Shown: in pieces, positions 50,101-59,639 of the stretch
How the letters are laid out: each line of letters starts with the position of its first letter
How positions within the stretch are numbered: position 1 is the stretch's first letter
DNA from: Strigamia acuminata
Taxonomy: Eukaryota > Arthropoda > Chilopoda > Geophilomorpha > Linotaeniidae
Direction of reading: 5' to 3'
Assembly: GCA_949358305.1 (NCBI GenBank)
Contig: OX442315.1
Coordinates: 27,802,427-27,866,426 of the forward strand
Length of the DNA stretch: 64,000 nucleotides
Translations under genes and position numbers: made by a program
The notes under the pieces: model-generated
What the model saw: only the letters and a program-made list of their open reading frames with translations
Database searches by the model: none
What the model was told of the DNA's origin: nothing

Positions 50101-52948
50101 ATCCTCTCGAGGGACAAACTACTATCACTTCCAAACTCAGACCCGTTGAAATCGATCATTTCATCCTCAAAGTCAGATATGTCGTCCACAAGATTGACTT
50201 GTATCGCCACGGAGTTACTCGTTATGTTATCTTTCACGGCTATAGATGTACTTTCGCCAACATGAACACTTCCATCATCCAACTCCGGCATTTCCGAACA
50301 AGAGTCGTTCAATATTTCAGATATACTGTCACTAGAATCGAGTATCAATCGCCCACCTTTCTCACGATTTAAACTGGAGCTACATCCGCTTTTTTCCGCA
50401 TTTGAAGAGGATGAAGAATCCTCTTGTTTAATTTGTTTTACTGTTTTTCTTTTCGATTCTTTAATATTCTTCGCATTAACTGGCTTGCACATGAAAATCT
50501 GTGGTTTCTTCGTGTAATTACAGTGATCATCCAAACCTAATGGAATTTCGTAACGAATGTTTTCGTTCACCGTAGTTTTCGTGGTTTTAGCAACGGGACT
50601 TCGTTTGATAAATTTCGTCACTTTCTTTACACTGTTTGCGTTCTGTTTTGTGCACGCGACTTCTTTCTTTGCCTGCGGTTTACGAACTGGCACTTTATTT
50701 TTTTTCACTTCAGTTTTCTCTTTTTTACGCTGACTGATCTGCACGGGTTTCCGATATTTATAGTCGGAAGAGGAGTCGCTGTCACTACTCGATGAGGATA
50801 AATCAGACTCGCTCGATGAGCTTTCTTTCCATTCAATTTCTCTTTGAACTCGTCTACCCCGTGTAGCTCTTTTAGGAGGTGTAGGTTTCTTCTCAACTTT
50901 TACATTTTTCACCTTTACAGTTTTGTTTTTCGGTTTGCTTTTTTTCACTTTTTCCACAACGACATCGTCCTCATCATCATCCTCCTCTTCCTCCTCCTCT
51001 TCATCATCATCATCATCATCAAACAAATCAGGCGACATTAATTTCTTCCCCAATAACTCCAAATAAACTGTAGCTGCTTCTTTTGTTTTCCTACTCGGTC
51101 TTCCACTTGCCGTACGTTCAACAGGAATTTCTTCCTCTTCTTCAACCGTCTTACGACTAACCGCCTCCTTTTTTTGTGATCGCAAACAACGGCCCTTTCC
51201 CTTTCCTTCCGCTTTCTTCGCAGTCGTCGAACGCTTTTTATTTGGCCCGACTGACCAAGAGTCATCCGAAGCTACCGATGGGGTCGACGCACGGCTCGAC
51301 TTTGCTTTTTTTAATAAGGGTTCATCATCTCCGGACGAAAAGTCGGAAAGTCCTAGAAAATGTCTTCTAGGCCTCGATTCCCTTAAACTTCTGCGTGGCT
51401 CCACTTTAGATGAATTTTTGCGTTTATCTCTTTTGCCGGCTTGATCTTCGGAAGCTCTTTTAGACGCTTCAAACGCTGCCCTGTCCATTTCTTCTTTGGC
51501 CGATCGAGTCATCATGTTCGAATTTCTCGTCACCAGCCGTTTGGATTCAGATTTCCTCGCAATAATCGATTTGTTGTCTGGTGAACTTCCTGAGTCAGCC
51601 ATTATTTCACTCGTTAATTTTTTCTTTTTCGTCTCTTTCTGTTCCTTGTGTATTTTATGGTCACTCTCATCCAGTTTAGCATCTTTTTTACTTTTGCCTT
51701 TATCTTTTTTCGATCCTAAATTAGCATCGAGCATTTTCTTAGCCTTAGCCAAAGCCTTCTGCTGCTTTTCCAACCGTTGCCGCTTGTATTTTTGCTTCAG
51801 GGCTTGCACAGAGCAAACCTCTTTTTCCTTTTCCTTTTCTTCTTCTTCTTCTTCTTCCGATATCAAGTGAGAATCGATACATTTTTTACTATCGGTACTG
51901 TGGTCCTGAATGAGAAAGATGAAATTTAGTCGATGTTTATTGGACATCCAAATTCAGTTTTGTTACTTTTAATTTTTCAATTTTCAAATCGAAAACTTCT
52001 TCGACATGATTCACTACATTTTCAACGTCTTTATATTTCATCCCATTTCTAGATGTTTTATGCAATTTTCCGTTTTTATTACTTGATTTTAGATCTTAAA
52101 ATAAAAAAAAATAATTTAAATTTCAGTTCGCACTTTAATAATAAAATATTTACGCGTGTTATGCCTAAAACAAGGTTTTTGTTTCTCAGACACATCAAAA
52201 GTAATTGGACTGTTGCATCGACTATCACAAATCAAGTCGCTTTTAGTTGCTATATTGAAAAAATCTAGCGCTGGTGGTAGCACCGAAGTTCCTAAAACAT
52301 CAAATTTTAAACAATTATTTATCAATTTTACAGACGTTAATATACGGTATACCTCGTAGGCAAAGGAACGTAAGAAAATCTTCAGTTTTTGGTCTCTGAG
52401 ATGGCAGTAAATCATGCGCACAAGATGAATTATTCCTGAATTTAACAGGAGTAGGTGCGGGACTATTTGGATTTGAGCCTTGCGCAAATTTTCGTTGAGC
52501 ATGAACTTTGGTTCTACGAAATAAACGTGGTTTAAAATTTTGTCAAGAACCATATTATAATACAGCATTACCTCTTTGGGTTACTGTTGGAGTTATCTTC
52601 TGCCAAATGCCGATTCCGAAGTTTTTTAATTCTCTTACACGTGACTGTACTGGCTGAATTCGTTTCAGCACTTCCATTTCTCTTATTTTCTTGTAACGAT
52701 GCATATAAAGCTCTCTTCAAATCTTTTTCCTCACGCCAAAGTAGTCCATTGTTGTATTCCTAAAAATATGAAAACAAATTTAAACTTCGTAGTTGCATTG
52801 AAATTAATGAATAGCCGAGATTTCTTACAAAATTTTTTTGCATAATGTTTCTTTTAGGTCGTTTTAGCGGTGGATTAATCTTGGACGCTTCATTCTTGAT
52901 GTTTTCCAAACGAGATTTAGCATCTCCTTCTTTTTCTTCTGCCTTCAT
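47107..52948 (-). CDS. JARID2: JARID2 orthologue (PRC2 accessory protein), 20 exons, about 1541 aa
   Basis: JARID2 recruits and stimulates Polycomb repressive complex 2. Exons (- strand): 52948-52829, 52759-52572, 52513-52353, 52291-52154, 52094-51967, 51905-49876, 49811-49583, 49504-49434, 49380-49299, 49242-49117, 49055-48891, 48820-48728, 48652-48534, 48470-48400, 48341-48227, 48160-48052, 47990-47808, 47738-47445, 47375-47265, 47199-47107; all GT-AG and in phase. Domains: [11 protein letters not shown] near residue 29; a ubiquitin-interaction helix ([12 protein letters not shown]); the PRC2-activating motif HAQRKFAQ (Lys near 111); [14 protein letters not shown]; a long acidic/basic disordered region in exon 6; RGRPPGS; JmjN ([20 protein letters not shown]); ARID ([11 protein letters not shown] through [14 protein letters not shown]); JmjC ([44 protein letters not shown]); and the C5HC2 finger (CDVCRANC). 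The JmjC iron ligands are not conserved, as in vertebrate JARID2. The frame is open upstream of the ATG back to about 52,990, so the extreme N-terminus could differ. Confidence 0.95.
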
Positions 52949-53447
52949 GACTTTTTCCTTCCACTTCAGCCCATAAACACATGCTGCACTGGAATATTAA
53001 AGAACCCTCGTCTTTATCAAATCGGAAATCATGGGTGGTAAACAAACAAATATGACACGACAGCGCATTGTCACAATTACAGCTTCGCTCTTAGCTCAAA
53101 TACTAATCAACGCTTTTATCTATTAACAATACCTTAAAGTAAAAGTGGTGTATCAGTGAAGACTGAAATATTCACAAACTGCTTCATTACTAGGCCATAA
53201 AATAACGTCAAATCCATTGTCCATGTGCTTGTGCTTCGCGCTGGTATTGGCAAAGTAAAAACCCAAATAAAAACACTTAAAAAAAAACTTAGAAGAATTT
53301 AGAAAATAAAATTAAAATAAATTTGTTTTTATTTATTTTTTGTGTGGAACAATTATTGAGGTTTATGATTAAATCTAAATTTTAAAATTTGTTTATGTTG
53401 CTGTCCTACCGAAATATCCTGCAGCGGCAGCGCCTTAGCATGTAGGC
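52949..53447. promoter_or_regulatory. Divergent promoter region between JARID2 and PIGT
   Basis: The two start codons face away from each other across about 500 bases, so both promoters must lie here unless non-coding first exons sit elsewhere. A GC-richer patch (CTGCAGCGGCAGCGCC) lies just before the PIGT ATG, and the rest is AT-rich. A possible splice acceptor (AATATTCCAG on the - strand, near 52,990) would allow a separate JARID2 leader exon. No TATA box was identified with confidence. Confidence 0.45.
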
Positions 53448-55728
53448 ATGGCGTCCTTCGGAAGCTCGTCTGCTTGTTTTGTTTTTCTTTTCTTTTTAAT
53501 TTCAAAAACATATTGCAGTGATGAATTTATGGAAGAACTATACATTAAACCATTACCAAATGGTTTTGTTTACGCGAATTTTCAATTTACTGTTTTACGG
53601 GATATAAATCCACTAAACCAAATTCAAAGTGAGTTATACATTTTCGTGTGTCCAGTATATTCAATCAGACATTTATTATTATATCTGCTTTAAATTCTAG
53701 ATCATCATTACCATTTGTTCCCGAAATCTCTCGGAGAAATCCTAACGAAATACAATGTTCGAGAACTTCATCTAAGTTTAACGCAAGGTCTATGGAAACA
53801 CAAACACTGGGGGTTTCCTTTCGACGATGCGCCGCCGGGAGTTGAATTATGGGCCTGGTTTCAGGAATGGACACCCGAGTAACTCATCACACACTTACAA
53901 TCATACTCGCGAAATTTGAAAAAATATTTTATTTTGATTAACAGCGTAAATAGCAGTTGGTCTGATCTAACTCATTCCTTGTCGGGTCTGTTCTGCGCGT
54001 CGCTTAATTTCATCGACACATCTAATAGCGCAAGTCCTCAGTTTTCCTTCAGACCAAAAGGAGTAGCATCAGAATCATATGCGTCCAATGGATCGCATTA
54101 TTTACGTTACTCGTCTTTACCGCGTGAAATAGTTTGCACTGAAAACTTAACTCCTTGGAAAAAGTTACTGCCCTGTGGATCTAAAGTATTACTATCAATT
54201 TATTTATTTTTCTAAATTAAATGATACATTTAACTTTCAAAATTTAACAAAAAAAGGCAGGGCTCACCAAATTATTGAATTCTGCTCGTTTATACAACAC
54301 GAATTACCACTCTTTAGCAGTTCATGTTCGTCCGAAATGCCGGGTAAGCATTATTATGATTAATAATTCAGTTTTTATTTATTATTTTAATTAATTTTTA
54401 GGATGCAAAATGTAAAACAATTAGTTTAGAAATGATTCAAACAGTAAGTCTCGTGTACGAAACAACTTACGGAATAAGAGGAAAACAAGGTGGAGTTTTA
54501 CTTGGATGTAATAAATCAATATATAATATTAATTTTTTTTAAAAATAGATTGGTCGTTTAACAGACTCTTTGGCTTGGATTTAACTGACAGATGTCCAAT
54601 GGCATCGAGAAGCCAAGTTTATGTAGATATTTCGAGCAACAATGTTAGTATTGCTAGAAAATTATTTAGTAATTGACGTTGAGCGAATTTGTAGGTAATA
54701 TTGATTCTATTTTAGACCCAAGGTACATTTTCACTCGCGCCATTACCAAACGACGTTGTGACAGCATCTCGAAGCGGTGAGAAGAAAACTATTGCCGTAT
54801 ATGATCTGAAGCAATTGTCACCGAATCAGAACTTGCAAATCGTTTGCACTTACAATGCCAACATTATTTATTCCGTTGTTCCATCACCAATGTTGCACAT
54901 GCAACGCTACATCACAGGATATGGTCAAGAAACTGGAGGAATTAGCACGCAATTGCATAATACTCATTACTCAAAAGAACGAACCATTATTTACATGGAA
55001 TTAATTCCCTGGTTCTTCCGAGTTTATTTGCACACACTGAAAATCAAAAGTGGACATAAACTCATCAAACCGGGTAAAATTCAAATTTTATTATGTGGTA
55101 CGATGATGAATGATTATTTTAAATATTTTTTGTTATACATTTATAGATCACATACATTACGTACCGTCCCGAGATCGTCAGCAACCATCGTTGCTAGAAG
55201 TAACATTCAGGCTACCTGCCAACTCCGTCGCACATTTGAGTTTCGAATTTGAACGTGCAATGTTAAAATGGACAGAGTATCCTCCCGATGCCAACCACGG
55301 ATTTTACATCGGATCAGCTGTCGTCGTGGCACAATTGGATTCGGCTAAAAATTATTCTTCGTTATGCCAACAAGACAGCACTATTTGGAGCAGTTTGAAT
55401 AATTCCCAACCTTTTTATTTCCTCCGTCTACATTCTGAACAGTTATTGGTATCTCTTCCCACACCTGACTTCAGCATGCCATACAATGTCATTTGTTTAA
55501 CTTGCACTGTTGTGGCCATTGCGTTTGGACCTATTCATAATTTGACAACAAAAAGGTAGTGGTGGATAAAATTTAATTAAACGTGTTTCTAAATGAACGG
55601 ATTTTTATTGCAGATTGCAAATTGGTCCTCCAAAACAGAGTTTAATCACGAAAGTAAAAAATAAGGCTATGCTAGTATTAAACAAACTGAAAAGTAGGGT
55701 ATTTAAAAAATCAGAAAAGACTGAATAA
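53448..55728 (+). CDS. PIGT: PIGT orthologue, GPI transamidase subunit, nine exons, about 583 aa
   Basis: PIG-T (yeast Gpi16) is a luminal, single-pass ER protein. It is a core subunit of the GPI transamidase that attaches GPI anchors to proteins. Exons: 53448-53628, 53701-53878, 53945-54185, 54257-54343, 54402-54489, 54549-54643, 54716-55073, 55147-55555 and 55614-55728; all GT-AG and in phase. The start [20 protein letters not shown] is a signal peptide followed by [15 protein letters not shown]. Conserved blocks follow: [97 protein letters not shown] and [16 protein letters not shown], which leads into the C-terminal membrane helix and a short basic tail. Length matches the human protein (578 aa). 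An AATAAA overlaps the stop codon region and may be the polyadenylation signal. Nothing looks broken. Confidence 0.96.
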
Positions 55729-56053
55729 ATTTAGTTAATTTTATTGCGGAATTTTTTTTACAATTTTTAAATGTGTCGCATATCACAGGATGAAATTATA
55801 AAATGATTGAATTACTTACACCGAGGCACCCATGTTGAAATTAAATTATTAAGTTCATGGACTACTGTTTAGTCAGCGTGTTGATGAGCCAAGCTGTTCA
55901 ATAGACTGAAAATGACCTAATGAGTACAGTATAAAGAGCCACATACACCTGCTTAAGATCCAATGGTCATACTCAAGTCATGACGTTACAACTACTTTGT
56001 ACAATTGTCTGCCTTTCTGGGCATGCCCCGCACTAATTAGATATGTAAATGGT
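55729..56053. other. PIGT 3' UTR and intergenic DNA
   Basis: About 325 AT-rich bases with no supported gene, lying between the PIGT stop and an inverted-repeat element. Confidence 0.5.
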
Positions 56054-56421
56054 TACCGTATATACCCGGGTATAAGCCGAGAAATTGATTTCAAATTTCG
56101 GATCTCTGATTGGTGGGGTCGGCTAACACGCATGTTAAAAAAAAATGTAACTTACGTGCTGCGTTCGTTATTACATTTGTATTGTATATACGACCAGCCA
56201 TCCAACAATCGGTCAATTTCCACAATTTTCGACCAAATTGTAGTCAATTTCATCAATTTTTGACTAAATTGTAGTCAATTTCATTAATTTTTTTACTAAA
56301 TTTCACAACATTTTGACGTACTCGGCTTATACGTGCATACACCATTTTGTAGCATTTTTTAGCCTCAGAATGGGGGAGTCGGCTTATACATGGGTGAGCT
56401 TATACCCGGGTATATACGGTA
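56054..56421. mobile_element. MITE with perfect 24-bp terminal inverted repeats, 368 bp
   Basis: The left end TACCGTATATACCCGGGTAT (continuing AAGC) is the exact reverse complement of the right end. Subterminal copies of the CGGCTTATAC motif occur near the right end. The interior contains the repeated TTGTAGTCAATTTCAT phrase and no transposase frame. If the leading TA belongs to the target, TA flanks both sides, which would fit a Tc1/mariner-type element. This assignment is an inference. Confidence 0.7.
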
Positions 56422-56446
56422 GTTACTTCAGCAAAATCGGATCTAC

Positions 56447-56683
56447 ATTTTGCAAGAAGAAGAAGCATCGAAAATGCGAGGGAATTCTGTCAAAAGAAAG
56501 CGCCATCTATACAAACCTCATTACCCAATTAAATGATAAGTATATTCTGCATGATTTAATTATTAATTACTATTTTTACAATTTTTCACTTTTAACATTT
56601 TCAGGAAAATCAAAAATTGTTTTATCGAATTTCAAAAACCTGTTCCAATGCCTGAATTGGATGGAGACTTTGTAGTACTGTAG
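56447..56683 (+). pseudogene. Gene fragment, copy 1 (two terminal exons)
   Basis: Two short open exons (about 56447-56539 and 56605-56683) flank a 65-base GT-AG intron. The join reads LITQLNDK-KIKNCFIEFQK and continues PVPMPELDGDFVVL to a TAG. Upstream the frame includes KKKHRKCEGILSKESAIY, but no start codon or earlier exon is evident. It therefore looks like the 3' end of a gene carried along in a duplicated unit. I do not recognise the family. The inverted-repeat element just upstream may have separated it from its 5' exons, or the source gene may lie elsewhere. Confidence 0.45.
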
Positions 56684-56820
56684 ATGAATTAGATTAGTGA
56701 TGATTCAAATTCTACGGCGATCTTCTTGAGGCACCAACCTTGCATTCACACCTAGAACTGGAAATATTGGAGGCGGATGGCAGATGTTCTCGTCGTAGGA
56801 ACAGTATCTCAAGCAAACAA

Positions 56821-56862
56821 GGTCACCCATCCAAGTACTGACTAGGCCCAATGCTGTGTTAT
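56821..56862 (-). repeat. 5S rRNA-derived fragment, copy 1
   Basis: Read on the - strand, the segment contains TCAGTACTTGGATGGGTGAC, which is the box C region of 5S rRNA with the GGGTGACC ending seen in arthropod 5S. It is preceded by CAGCATTGGGCCTAG, which corresponds to the A box/intermediate element region. Further on, GCTTGAGATACTG resembles the following GCCTGGGAATACCG. The 5' part of 5S is missing, so this is not a functional gene. It is most likely a 5S pseudogene piece or the head of a 5S-derived SINE. Confidence 0.7.
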
Positions 56863-56896
56863 GATGCCAAAAGGTGATGAGTATGGTGAGCTATTC

Positions 56897-58552
56897 TAAT
56901 TTTTTTCCCCGATTTTTCCCCCCGATTGTTTCCCCCGATTTCTTTCCCCCGATTTTTTCCCCCGACCTTTTTCCCCGATTTTTTCCCCGATTTTTTCCTC
57001 CGATTTTATCCTCCGATTTTTTTCCCGATTTTTTCCCCCGATTTTTTTCCTCGATTTTTTCTCCCGATTTTTTCCCCCGATTTTTTCTCCAATTTTTTAC
57101 CCCGATTTTTTCCTCCGATTTTTTCTCCCGATTTTTCCCCCCGATTTTTCCCCCCGATTTTTTCCCCCGATTTTTTCCTCCGATTTTTCTTCCCGATTTT
57201 TTCCCACGTTTTTTTCTCCCGATTTTTGTCCCCGATTTTTTTCCCCGATTTTTTCTCCCGATTTTTTTCCCCGATTTTTTTCTCCGATTTTTTCTCCCGA
57301 TTTTTTTCTCCGATTTTTTCTCCCGATTTTTTCCCCCGATTTTTCCCCCAATTTTTTATCTCGATTTTTCCCCCGATTTTTTTTCCCGATTTTTTTCCCC
57401 GATTTTTTCCTCCGATTTTTTCTCCCGATTTTTTTCCCCGATTTTTTTCCCCGATTTTTTCCCCCGATTTTTTTCCCCGATTTTTTTCTCCGATTTTTTC
57501 TTTTGATTTTTTTCTCCCATTTTTTCTCCCGATTTTTTTCTCCGATTTTTTCTTCCGATTTTTTTCTCCGATTTTTTCTCCCGATTTTTTCTCCCGATTT
57601 TTTCCCCCGATTTTTCCCCCAATTTTTTATCTCGATTTTTCCCCCGATTTTTTTCCTCGATTTTTTCTCCCGATTTTTTTCCCCGATTTTTTCTCCAATT
57701 TTTTACCCCGATTTTTTCCTCCGATTTTTTCTCCCGATTTTTCCCCCCGATTTTTCCCCCCGATTTTTTCCCCCGATTTTTTCCTCCGATTTTTTCCTCC
57801 GATTTTTTCTCCCGATTTTTCCCCCCGATTTTTCCCCCCGATTTTTTCCTCCGATTTTTTCCTCCGATTTTTCTTCCCGATTTTTTCCCACGTTTTTTTC
57901 TCCCGATTTTTGTCCCCGATTTTTTTCCCCGATTTTTTCCCCCGATTTTTTTCCCCGATTTTTTTCTCCGATTTTTTCTCCCGATTTTTTTCTCCGATTT
58001 TTTTTCCCGATTTTTGCCCCCGATTTTTCCCCCAATTTTTTATCTCGATTTTTCCCCCGATTTTTTTTCCCGATTTTTTTCCCCGATTTTTTCTTCCGAT
58101 TTTTTCTCCCGATTTTTTTCCTTGATTTTTTTTCCCGATTTTTTCCCCCGATTTTTTTCCCCGATTTTTTTCTCCGATTTTTTCTTCCGATTTTTTTCTC
58201 CGATTTTTTCTCCCGATTTTTTCTCCCGATTTTTTCCCCCGATTTTTCCCCCAATTTTTTATCTCGATTTTTCCCCCGATTTTTTTCCTCGATTTTTTCT
58301 CCCGATTTTTTCCCCCGATTTTTTCTCCAATTTTTTCCCCCGATTTTTTCCTCCGATTTTTTCTCCCGATTTTTCCCCCCGATTTTTCCCCCCGATTTTT
58401 TCCCCCGATTTTTTCCTCCGATTTTTTCCTCCGATTTTTTCTCCCGATTTTTCCCCCCGATTTTTCCCCCCGATTTTTTCCCCCGATTTTTTCCTCCGAT
58501 TTTTCTTCCCGATTTTTCCCCCCGATTTTTTCCCCCGATTTTTTCCTCCGAT
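56897..58552. repeat. C/T-rich satellite array 1 (CCCCCGATTTTTT-type units)
   Basis: About 1.65 kb of head-to-tail 12-14-base units with the consensus CCCCCGATTTTTT and C/T substitutions. Longer patterns recur at irregular spacing, for example a CAATTTTTTATCTCGATTTT block at four places and a TTTTCCCACGTTTTTTTCTC block at two, so higher-order shuffling has occurred. The unit contains no TA, TG or CA-type combination able to make a stop on either strand. This explains ORFs of several hundred codons in multiple frames (FFPRFFPPIF-type translations); they are not evidence of protein. Confidence 0.9.
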
Positions 58553-59422
58553 TTTTTGCAAGAAGAAGCATCGAAAATGCGAGGGAATTCTGTCAAAAGA
58601 AAGCGCCATCTATACAAACCTCATTACCCAATTAAATGATAAGTATATTCTGCATGATTTAATTATTAATTACTATTTTTACAATTTTTCACTTTTAACA
58701 CTAGAACGGCCAGACCGGTCATTTTGACCGGAACAGCTGTTTAAACAGCTGCAGCAATAAACCCAATGGGTTTACGGTGCTGCTAATTTGTGACTTTAGC
58801 TGATTTATGATGCTTTATGTCATAAATCATCCAAAGTTGAATTTTTCTTAAGAAATAATAAAAAAAAAGTGAATTGACCTAGAACGGCCGAAACCGGTTA
58901 AAATGACCGGTTGAAATCACCTGAACAATACGTGCACCAAACTGCACTAAACGTGCACCAAACGTGCACCAAACGTGCACAATATGTGCATACAACGTTT
59001 TGGCTACAAACTGATTCAGTAACACGCGAAACTTGCGAAGAAAATACCAAAACAAAAATTGATGGCTTTTATAAAATCTGATAAAATTAAAAACGGAAAT
59101 TTAATTTTATCAGGTTTTATAATAACCATCAATTTTTGTTTTGGTATTTTCTTCGCATATTTTGCGTGTTATTGAATCAATTTGATGCCAAAACGTTGTT
59201 TACACGTATTGTGCACGTATTGTAAAAGTATTTTGCACATTTGGTGCACGTACTGTTCACGTTATTGCAACCGGTCATTTTAACCGGTTTCGGCCGTTCT
59301 AGGTAGGCCGAAATTCCGGCCGTTCTAGTGTTAACATTTTCAGGAAAATCAAAAATTGTTTTATCGAATTTCAAAAACCTGTTCCAATGCCTGAATTGGA
59401 TGGAGACTTTGTAGTACTGTAG
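58553..59422 (+). pseudogene. Gene fragment, copy 2, with its intron enlarged by a transposon
   Basis: Second copy of the two-exon fragment, nearly identical to copy 1. The exons end at 58642 and resume at 59344, finishing at a TAG at 59420-59422. The intron is 701 bases here against 65 in copy 1. The 636-base difference equals a 632-base TTAA-flanked element plus its 4-base target duplication. Splice sites remain intact, so the fragment could still splice if transcribed. No start codon is present. Confidence 0.5.
58699..59330. mobile_element. piggyBac-like MITE, 632 bp, TTAA target duplication
   Basis: The element begins CACTAGAACGGCC and ends with the exact reverse complement. It is flanked by TTAA at 58695-58698 and 59331-59334. 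The first copy of the duplicated unit has a single TTAA at the same place, so the insertion boundaries are proven by an empty site within this window. TTAA duplication is the hallmark of piggyBac transposons. The interior is a large near-palindrome with perfect 37-base inner arms (58877-58913 and 59268-59304) and a second long inverted pair around 59033-59158. There is no transposase, so it is non-autonomous and depends on a source elsewhere. Confidence 0.9.
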
Positions 59423-59559
59423 ATGAATTAGATTAGTGATGATTCAAATTCTACGGCGATCTTCTTGAGGCACCAACCTTGCATTCACACCTAGAACTGG
59501 AAATATTGGAGGCGGATGGCAGATGTTCTCGTCGTAGGAACAGTATCTCAAGCAAACAA

Positions 59560-59601
59560 GGTCACCCATCCAAGTACTGACTAGGCCCAATGCTGTGTTA
59601 T
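59560..59601 (-). repeat. 5S rRNA-derived fragment, copy 2
   Basis: Duplicate of the fragment at 56821-56862, offset by 2739 bases and apparently identical. It was carried along in the tandem duplication. Confidence 0.7.
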
Positions 59602-59639
59602 GATGCCAAAAGGTGATGAGTATGGTGAGCTATTCTAAT

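Noticed and set aside
57503-58639. Overlapping 300-400-codon ORFs on both strands in array 1
   Set aside because: Same cause: stop codons cannot form in the satellite unit. Several incompatible frames are open at once.
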